DNA of 5,642 nt from an uncultured Lachnospiraceae bacterium (lineage in GTDB: Bacteria > Bacillota > Clostridia > Lachnospirales > Lachnospiraceae). This document shows positions 1 through 4,809 of the stretch, piece after piece. Where the stretch lies: the NCBI GenBank assembly GCA_902783395.1, contig CACZRA010000144.1, positions 1-5,642 of the forward strand, given 5' to 3'. The notes below the pieces were generated by a model. That model made no database searches. It saw only the letters and a list, made by a program, of their open reading frames with translations, and was not told where the DNA came from. The translations under genes and the position numbers were made by a program. Positions within the stretch are counted from its first letter, which is position 1. Every line of letters starts with the position of its first letter.

Positions 1-42
1 AAGAGCAGAGCCTCTTAATCCTCTGGAATTCCAGGTTGCCAT
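1..42 (-). CDS. recU: Probable Holliday junction resolvase RecU, N-terminal fragment (first 14 codons)
   Basis: An ATG at 42-40 directly follows the TAA stop of the pseudouridine synthase gene (45-43) with no spacer. It opens a frame that stays open to the window edge and reads MATWNSRGLRGSAL. A GGAGG box lies 5 nt upstream, so this is a real translation start. The string resembles the start of clostridial (Lachnospiraceae) RecU proteins as I remember them, including the NSRG element that corresponds to SNRG in Bacillus RecU. RecU is a Mg-dependent nuclease that resolves Holliday junctions in Firmicutes during recombination and chromosome segregation. No catalytic residue lies within these 14 codons, so the name rests on the N-terminal signature only. 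The rest of the gene lies beyond position 1. Confidence 0.72.
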   Translation of the reverse strand, partial: MATWNSRGLRGSAL

Positions 43-1005
43 TTATACCTCCGTTATCCCCGCGTCCTTAAGGCATTTCCTCATATCATCGGGGATAGGT
101 GCCGATACGGTAAGTCCCCCGAGTATCTCCTCCGGAAGCTCCACCCTGTATGCGTGCAGCATCTGACGCTCTGCCTTTACGGGGGACGTATATCCGCGGG
201 ATGTGTACTTCATATCTCCGATAACAGGATGTCCCGTATGAGCCATATGCGCCCTTATCTGATGCTTCCTTCCCGTTATCAGATGAAGCTCGGCATAGCT
301 TATCCCCGAGCCGTACCCTATCACTTCAATACCGGTCACGATCTCTTTATGATCCGGCTTTGGCTCATCGGACACCGACACCTTTGCCTTGTTTCCCGAA
401 GACGACAGATACGCGGTAAGATGGCCGTTTTCCGCATGTCCCGAAAGCAGAGCTCTGTAATACTTTTCTATCCTGTGCTCCTTTATGGCTTTATTCAGAG
501 CCTGAAGTCCCTTTATGCTTTTCCCGCAAAGGACTATTCCCGATGTATTTGTATCGAGCCTGTTGCAGACCGAGGGTCTGCAGGCGCCTTTTCCGTCAAA
601 GCCCGTATAGCGCAGAAGCCTGTCGTTCAGCGATATCCTGCCGCTGTCATCGCTCTGCGTCCGCATTGCCGGCGGCTTGTCATAGAAAAGATAATCGTCG
701 TCCTCAAAAAGGATCCTATCTTTTTCAAGACTTTCATCTTCCACACGGGACGCCCTAGCAGCAGGTGCCGCTTCCGCCGGGCTCCTCCCCCTGAACTTTT
801 CGAAGGTTTCGTCGGACAGAAAGAACGACACCCTGTCTCCTGCCGTGAGTATGCTTCGGCCGTCCGCCTTCCTTCCGTTAAGCTCTATGTTTTTTTTCCT
901 TAAGAATTTATGGATAAGGGAATCCGGCGCTTCCTTAAGCACTCTGGAAGCGTATTTTATAAGAGTCAGTCCCTCTTCCCTTTCGGATACCGTATATTCC
1001 GTCAA
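43..1005 (-). CDS. RluA-family 23S rRNA-type pseudouridine synthase with S4 domain
   Basis: A 320-residue enzyme expected to isomerise uridine to pseudouridine in structured RNA, most likely 23S rRNA as for RluC and RluD; the exact target cannot be read from sequence. Residues about 12-64 look like an S4 RNA-binding domain. An Ala/Pro-rich linker (about 65-95) follows, then the catalytic domain. The signature NRLDTNTSG (148-156) carries the catalytic Asp151. Further family blocks are YDKPPAM (108-114) and TGRKHQIRAH (244-253), the latter followed by GHPVIGD. Asn148 replaces the His of the common HRLD form, which I recall as frequent in clostridial members. Length matches RluC-type proteins (about 320). 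The start is TTG at 1005-1003, supported by GGGAG 9 nt upstream; it overlaps the preceding stop as TTGA, which suggests translational coupling. The gene ends directly against the recU-like start. Confidence 0.93.
   Translation of the reverse strand: MTEYTVSEREEGLTLIKYASRVLKEAPDSLIHKFLRKKNIELNGRKADGRSILTAGDRVSFFLSDETFEKFRGRSPAEAAPAARASRVEDESLEKDRILFEDDDYLFYDKPPAMRTQSDDSGRISLNDRLLRYTGFDGKGACRPSVCNRLDTNTSGIVLCGKSIKGLQALNKAIKEHRIEKYYRALLSGHAENGHLTAYLSSSGNKAKVSVSDEPKPDHKEIVTGIEVIGYGSGISYAELHLITGRKHQIRAHMAHTGHPVIGDMKYTSRGYTSPVKAERQMLHAYRVELPEEILGGLTVSAPIPDDMRKCLKDAGITEV
48..52 (-). promoter_or_regulatory. Ribosome binding site of the recU-like gene
   Basis: GGAGG on the minus strand, 5 nt before the ATG at 42-40. 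It lies inside the last codons of the pseudouridine synthase gene. It is the main evidence that a further gene starts at 42, and it suggests that ribosomes ending on the upstream gene can re-initiate at once. Confidence 0.75.
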
Positions 1006-1571
1006 AGAGATATTCTCCCGATAAGATGCAGTATTGCCTCATCACGGATAAGCGCGTCCTTATCCGTTATGTCATATCTTCCCGACAGGGCTTCAAGCCT
1101 TTCGGTAAATTTATTTCTGTCGGTAAAGACCTTTATATTAAGTCCGGTATATTTATTGGATGTGAAAATGTCCTTAAGATGCTTTTCAAGCTTTGCCGTA
1201 TCGACCCTGTCATACCCGCTGTAGCCCAGGAGGCTCCCCTCTGCTGAAATGAAGGCATTAACCCCGTAGCTTTTATCGTGGGTAGTGATTATGGAATCAT
1301 AGAATACGGGGACGTCCCCCCTAAGCTCCTCGATCGAGCGGAACACCTCGCTGCTTCCCTCGGGAAATCTCATAAACATGATAAAACGGACCAGAGCCAT
1401 GGCTGCGGGTATGCATACTATAACTGTCAGTATTCCGACAGCGGTTCTGTTTGCGGGAAAAAAATGAAGCCCCGTGAAATATACTGCAGCGGCGACCGAC
1501 GCGAGCAGCAGTGATAATATACCGCTCTTAAGCTTCATTGAGGAAATATAGCCGTATCCGCCTTTTTTCAT
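1002..1571 (-). CDS. Small membrane protein of unknown function, two predicted transmembrane helices
   Basis: A 189-residue protein that I do not recognise by function. After a short basic start come two hydrophobic stretches, about residues 16-38 and 44-67, separated by a short turn containing FFPANRT; these look like a helical hairpin. The remaining 120 residues are soluble, mixed alpha/beta in appearance and rich in charged residues, with a conserved-looking core around HDKSYGVNAFIS and GLNIKVFTDRNKF. With both helices crossing, the N- and C-termini would lie on the same side, probably the cytoplasm. I recall similar proteins in Lachnospiraceae under vague or misleading names. The ATG at 1571 overlaps the pepD stop as ATGA, suggesting coupling; its own ribosome site is weak. 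Met12 (ATG at 1538) is an alternative start, but it has no better site. No catalytic motif is visible. Confidence 0.8.
   Translation of the reverse strand: MKKGGYGYISSMKLKSGILSLLLASVAAAVYFTGLHFFPANRTAVGILTVIVCIPAAMALVRFIMFMRFPEGSSEVFRSIEELRGDVPVFYDSIITTHDKSYGVNAFISAEGSLLGYSGYDRVDTAKLEKHLKDIFTSNKYTGLNIKVFTDRNKFTERLEALSGRYDITDKDALIRDEAILHLIGRISL
1015..1019 (-). promoter_or_regulatory. Ribosome binding site deciding the TTG start of the pseudouridine synthase gene
   Basis: GGGAG on the minus strand, 9 nt before the TTG at 1005-1003. It lies within the last codons of the membrane-protein gene. No in-frame ATG with a comparable site lies nearby, and starting at the TTG keeps the whole S4 domain, so the TTG is preferred. 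Confidence 0.65.
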
Positions 1572-3022
1572 TTCAGTTCTTTGATGAGACTCAGGAGAAG
1601 ATCAAACGTCCTTTGCGTGGATGAGATGGAAAGGGTCTCCTTAGGCGTATGAGCCCTCATTATGGTAGGCCCGAAGGATACGATATCCACAGGCTTAAGC
1701 GCATTATAGATGACACCGCACTCCAATCCGGCGTGGATCCCCCTCACAACGGGAGACTGACCGTAGGCACTCTCATAAAGCCTTATCAGCATGGGCAGAA
1801 GATAAGAATCCTCATTGTATTCCCACGCGGGATAATCACCCTTTTCGGTGTATTCGGCGCCGACAGCTTCGGCTATTACCCTGAGCTTTGTGGAAAGTGC
1901 ATATTTCTCGGAGGAGATGGAGCTTCGAACTCCCGCCTCCAGTGTGAATCTTTCATCGGAAAGCCTCATGATACCGAAATTAAGGCTGGTCTCGACAAGA
2001 TCTTCCTGTCCCTCGTCCCGGCACATCTTTATGACTCCGTCAGGCATTGCCGTCAAAAGATACATCACTCTCTTTGCGGATTCGTTCCTAAGAACCCTGG
2101 CGGTGTTTTCGCCGAGGTTCTCACAGTAGATCATGAGATTCTTCTCATTTGCCCTGTATTCGTATTTTACGATCCTTTCAAACTCCGCTATTGTCTGCTC
2201 GAAGGTCGTGGAATTCTCATTTGAAACGAGGATATGGCAGCCGGCTTCCCTGGGGATCGCATTGTCCATGAGACCGCCGGAAAGGCTCATTATGCGGAAC
2301 TTCATCCTCTGCTGAAGAAATCTTAAAAGCCTTCCCATAAGGACTATCGCATTAGCATAATATCTGTCTATCTTTTCTCCGGAATGTCCTCCGTGAAGTC
2401 CGGAAATAACGACATCGTACTCTATCCCGGTGTGCTCCTTCATATCGACAGGAAGACTGACATTTCCCCTGAGTCCGCCCGCGCAGCTTATATAGAACAT
2501 CCCTTCCTCACCGGTATCAAGATTGATCACGCGCCTTGACCTTATGCTTGAATAATTAAGGAGCTTTGCCCCGTCCATGCCGGTTTCCTCATCCACCGTG
2601 AACACGGCTTCAAGCGCGGGGTGCTCGTATTCATCACTGTCAAGTATGGCAAGCATCATCGCAGCGGCGATCCCGTCATCGGCACCGAGAGTTGTCCCGC
2701 GGGAGAACACCTCATCGTCCATCACCGCTATGGGAAGCGGATCCTTTTTGAAATTATGTCTGGAATCCGAGGCCTTTTCACAGACCATGTCTATATGTCC
2801 CTGAAGACAGACCGTAGGAGAATTTTCGTATCCTTCAGAAGCGTTTTTGTATATGACCACATTGCCGCAGGGCTCCTGATTGACCCTGAGTCCCTTATTT
2901 ACGGCAAAAGCCCTGAGATAATCGGATATCTGCTTTGTGTTTCCGGAACCATGCGGAATAGAACAGATCTCTTCGAAATATTCAAATACCTTTTCAGGCT
3001 TGATCCCGCTTAAAACAGACAT
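1568..3022 (-). CDS. pepD: Aminoacyl-histidine dipeptidase (Xaa-His dipeptidase, M20 family)
   Basis: A 484-residue cytoplasmic metallopeptidase that hydrolyses dipeptides such as Xaa-His (carnosine-like) and some other small peptides, recycling amino acids. The di-zinc site of M20 enzymes is complete. GHIDMV (75-80) gives ligand His76 and the activating Asp78, ADDG gives bridging Asp115, VDEETG gives catalytic Glu145 and ligand Glu146, NLDTGEEG gives Asp169, and RAHTP near the C-terminus gives His458. HGGHSG (210-215) starts the lid or dimerisation domain, which runs to roughly residue 395. The length matches E. coli PepD (about 485). The ATG at 3022 has AGGA 8 nt upstream and follows the previous stop by 10 nt; the 3' end overlaps the membrane-protein gene by 4 nt. 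Substrate range is inferred from the family. Nothing is missing or broken. Confidence 0.95.
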   Translation of the reverse strand: MSVLSGIKPEKVFEYFEEICSIPHGSGNTKQISDYLRAFAVNKGLRVNQEPCGNVVIYKNASEGYENSPTVCLQGHIDMVCEKASDSRHNFKKDPLPIAVMDDEVFSRGTTLGADDGIAAAMMLAILDSDEYEHPALEAVFTVDEETGMDGAKLLNYSSIRSRRVINLDTGEEGMFYISCAGGLRGNVSLPVDMKEHTGIEYDVVISGLHGGHSGEKIDRYYANAIVLMGRLLRFLQQRMKFRIMSLSGGLMDNAIPREAGCHILVSNENSTTFEQTIAEFERIVKYEYRANEKNLMIYCENLGENTARVLRNESAKRVMYLLTAMPDGVIKMCRDEGQEDLVETSLNFGIMRLSDERFTLEAGVRSSISSEKYALSTKLRVIAEAVGAEYTEKGDYPAWEYNEDSYLLPMLIRLYESAYGQSPVVRGIHAGLECGVIYNALKPVDIVSFGPTIMRAHTPKETLSISSTQRTFDLLLSLIKELK

Positions 3023-3032
3023 CCGTTATATC

Positions 3033-3758
3033 CTAAATATCATCTATATCATCATCATCCAGCTCTTCCCTGATGGAAGCCGATCTGTCAATGACCGGAG
3101 CCTTGGGTGCTTCCTGCCTTGACTGTCTTTGCTGCTCCTGCGGAGCCTGCGGTCCCCGGTTCGGAACCTGTACCTGCGACTGCGAAGCGCCCGGGATTAT
3201 CGCCTGCTCGGGACCGTTGGCCATCTGAAGCTGGGCCCTGTCGCTGTTAACAACCTGCAGGCAGCTCGAGAGCGAACTGATAAGATCCGTATATCTGCTC
3301 TGCGCGTCGCTTATCGCCTTGGAAAGTATGTCCGAGATGCCTGCCAGTGAATCATCTGTGTACTTCATGGCGGACATCTGGTAATTGTTGGCCTCGGTGG
3401 TAGCCTGATTAAGAAGCTCTATGGCATTGGCGTTTGCCTGGTTCACAACCTCCTGTGCCTGGGCATAGGCCTGCTGCATGATCTCATTCTTCTCTACAAG
3501 CTCGCCCTGCTTCTCCTCAGCCTTGGCAAGGAGAGCCTCTGCCGTTGACTTTGCGTTATCAAGGATCGCATCCCTGTTCTGAACGATCTGCCTGCTGTGC
3601 TTGATCTCATCCGGGATATTGTTCTTCAGTTCCTCAAGAAGATCAAATATATCATCCTTGTTAACTATGATGCTTTCTTTGTTGCTGAAGGCCGCGAATT
3701 TGCAGCCGTCAAGGTAATCGTAAATATCGTCGATAGTCTGTTCAATCTTGCTCGCCAT
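3033..3758 (-). CDS. DivIVA/SepIVA-like coiled-coil protein, putative cell-envelope or division factor
   Basis: A 241-residue soluble protein with no enzyme motif. The N-terminal part (about 1-48) is compact and contains NKDDIFDLLEELKNNIPDEI (33-52). A long Ala/Glu/Gln-rich heptad-like stretch (about 50-135) follows, typical of a coiled coil and of the kind often misannotated as ATPase subunit H. After a second helical segment (to about 178) comes a Pro/Gln-rich, probably disordered tail (about 181-225) and a very acidic end, EELDDDDIDDI. The block around DLLEELKNNIPDEI and NRDAILDNAK resembles, from memory, mycobacterial SepIVA, a DivIVA-like septum and elongation protein. A DivIVA-like gene next to coaD also occurs in actinobacteria. 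The start ATG at 3758 lies 8 nt after the coaD stop with only a weak AGG-type site. Function is inferred; a generic scaffold is the alternative. Confidence 0.72.
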   Translation of the reverse strand: MASKIEQTIDDIYDYLDGCKFAAFSNKESIIVNKDDIFDLLEELKNNIPDEIKHSRQIVQNRDAILDNAKSTAEALLAKAEEKQGELVEKNEIMQQAYAQAQEVVNQANANAIELLNQATTEANNYQMSAMKYTDDSLAGISDILSKAISDAQSRYTDLISSLSSCLQVVNSDRAQLQMANGPEQAIIPGASQSQVQVPNRGPQAPQEQQRQSRQEAPKAPVIDRSASIREELDDDDIDDI

Positions 3759-3766
3759 GTCTCAAC

Positions 3767-4246
3767 CTACTTTTTAAATTTCTTGAAGATCAGCTCCTCG
3801 ACCTCCCGTGGGACAAACTTGCTGATATCCCCGCCGAAATATGCTACCTCCTTCACCGTCGTGGAGGAAAGATACGCATATTCGAGACTCGTGGTCAGAA
3901 ACACCGTGTCCGCGTCAGGAGCGAGTTTCCTGTTGGTCTGTGCCATCTGGAGCTCATACTCAAAATCCGTTACAGCCCTCAGACCTCTGATGATGACATT
4001 GTATCCGTTCAATGTCACATAATCGGCGGTAAGTCCCGAAAAGGAATCAACCTTAACATTGGGAATATCATGACACACACCTTGTAACATATTAACACGT
4101 TCATCTACAGAAAACAACGGGGACTTTGCCCCGTTATTGAGGACGGCTACCGTAAGGCTGTCAAAAAGAGCTGACGCCCTGCGTATCACATCGATGTGTC
4201 CGTAGGTGACCGGATCAAAAGATCCCGGGTATAATGCATGAGCCAT
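3767..4246 (-). CDS. coaD: Phosphopantetheine adenylyltransferase (PPAT)
   Basis: A 159-residue cytoplasmic enzyme that transfers AMP from ATP to 4'-phosphopantetheine, giving dephospho-CoA and pyrophosphate, the penultimate step of coenzyme A synthesis. The nucleotidyltransferase signature is intact: YPGSFDPVTYGH (6-17) with the catalytic T/HxGH-type element TYGH. Lys41 in the NNGAKSPLF block matches the phosphate-binding Lys. RGLRAVTDFEYE (88-99), followed by LQMAQTNRKL, is the family's most conserved stretch. SSTTVKEVA (128-136) is the usual SSSxVKEVA ATP-contacting motif with Thr for the third Ser. Length agrees with the family (about 160). The ATG at 4246 shares one base with the rsmD stop (TAATG) and has AAGGAGG 7 nt upstream. 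The rsmD-coaD pair is common in bacteria. A terminator-like hairpin lies inside the gene at 4113-4138. Confidence 0.97.
   Translation of the reverse strand: MAHALYPGSFDPVTYGHIDVIRRASALFDSLTVAVLNNGAKSPLFSVDERVNMLQGVCHDIPNVKVDSFSGLTADYVTLNGYNVIIRGLRAVTDFEYELQMAQTNRKLAPDADTVFLTTSLEYAYLSSTTVKEVAYFGGDISKFVPREVEELIFKKFKK
4113..4138 (-). repeat. Intragenic inverted repeat within coaD (hairpin followed by a T-rich stretch)
   Basis: On the coding strand AACGGGG and CCCCGTT are perfect inverted copies around a 6-nt loop (CAAAGT). The stem can extend by a T-G wobble and two A-T pairs to 10 bp. The bases after the 7-bp core read GTTTTCTG, so the shape resembles an intrinsic terminator although the T run is short and interrupted. 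It encodes residues of the NNGAKSPLF motif of CoaD, so protein constraint alone may explain the sequence. The inverted repeat is directly visible; any regulatory role is speculative. Confidence 0.45.
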
Positions 4247-4803
4247 TATTCGGCCTCCTTCTGAAGAAAAATATGTCTGTTTGTCCTGTAATCCTTTGTT
4301 TTAAGTATCCGAAAGCCTGTCTCTTCGACCTCTGCAAGCCCGGTCTCATTGGAAGCTTCGACCACCACGAGCGTATCCTCTCCCGCAAGCTTTGAAGAAG
4401 AAAGCAGCTTTAACACCTGTATCTCATAGCCTCTGTTGTACGGCGGATCTATAAATATAACATCCGCCGGCCCGGTATGCTCAAGCCTTATAAGCGCGGA
4501 TACGGCATCGGAAGCTATCACCTCGGCGCCCTCCGAAAGACGGGTCTTTTCGAGATTTTCATTTATCACGGCAAGGGCTTTTTTGTTATTTTCAATAAAT
4601 ACGGCTTTCTCTGCGCCCCTGCTCAACGCTTCTATGCCTATGGCCCCCGTGCCCGCAAATACATCTATAAAGTAGCTCCCGGGAATATAGGCCTGCATGG
4701 TATTGAAAAGAGTCTCCTTGTATCTGTCAAGGGTAGGCCTCGTGCTGTCCCCCTCAAGGCTCTTCAGTATGATCCTTCTCGCCTTTCCTGCTATCACTCT
4801 CAT
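4246..4803 (-). CDS. rsmD: 16S rRNA (guanine(966)-N(2))-methyltransferase RsmD
   Basis: A 185-residue SAM-dependent enzyme that methylates N2 of G966 (E. coli numbering) in 16S rRNA on the assembled small subunit. It starts with the typical MRVIAGKARR. RPTLDRYKETLFN (22-34) matches the family's RPTxDRxKExLFN. Motif I, DVFAGTGAIGIEALSRGA (47-64), forms the SAM pocket; the acidic Glu71 follows in FIENN. The catalytic motif IV reads FIDPPY (117-122), the DPPY form usual for RsmD. Length matches the family (about 180-200). The ATG at 4803 lies 6 nt after the upstream stop; a GAGG site within AAGGTGAGG sits 12 nt upstream, a rather long spacing. The stop shares a base with the coaD start, an arrangement conserved in many bacteria. 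Confidence 0.96.
   Translation of the reverse strand: MRVIAGKARRIILKSLEGDSTRPTLDRYKETLFNTMQAYIPGSYFIDVFAGTGAIGIEALSRGAEKAVFIENNKKALAVINENLEKTRLSEGAEVIASDAVSALIRLEHTGPADVIFIDPPYNRGYEIQVLKLLSSSKLAGEDTLVVVEASNETGLAEVEETGFRILKTKDYRTNRHIFLQKEAE
4254..4260 (-). promoter_or_regulatory. Ribosome binding site of coaD
   Basis: A full AAGGAGG on the minus strand, 7 nt before the coaD ATG at 4246-4244 and inside the last codons of rsmD. It is the strongest ribosome site in the window, fixes the coaD start, and suggests that coaD can be translated independently as well as by coupling through the TAATG overlap. Confidence 0.85.
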
Positions 4804-4809
4804 GAATCG

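Noticed and set aside
23..34. Perfect 12-bp palindrome CTGGAATTCCAG near the recU-like start
   Set aside because: It falls inside codons for TWNSR, part of the protein signature, and no operator-like context or second copy is seen.
154..903. Plus-strand open frame of 249 codons opposite the pseudouridine synthase gene
   Set aside because: It lies entirely antisense to a gene with clear family motifs, its translation is Arg/Ser/His-rich without any motif, and it has no supported ribosome site.
1308..1319. Perfect 12-bp palindrome GGGGACGTCCCC
   Set aside because: It lies inside the membrane-protein coding sequence (codons for RGDVPV), is isolated, and has no second copy or nearby promoter; chance is sufficient.
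1649..2224. Plus-strand open frame of 191 codons opposite pepD
   Set aside because: It is antisense to intact M20 peptidase coding sequence, with no recognisable motif in translation.
3047..3058. ATC triplet run as a possible microsatellite
   Set aside because: It is only about four units long and simply encodes the Asp cluster at the C-terminus; too short for a slippage-prone repeat.
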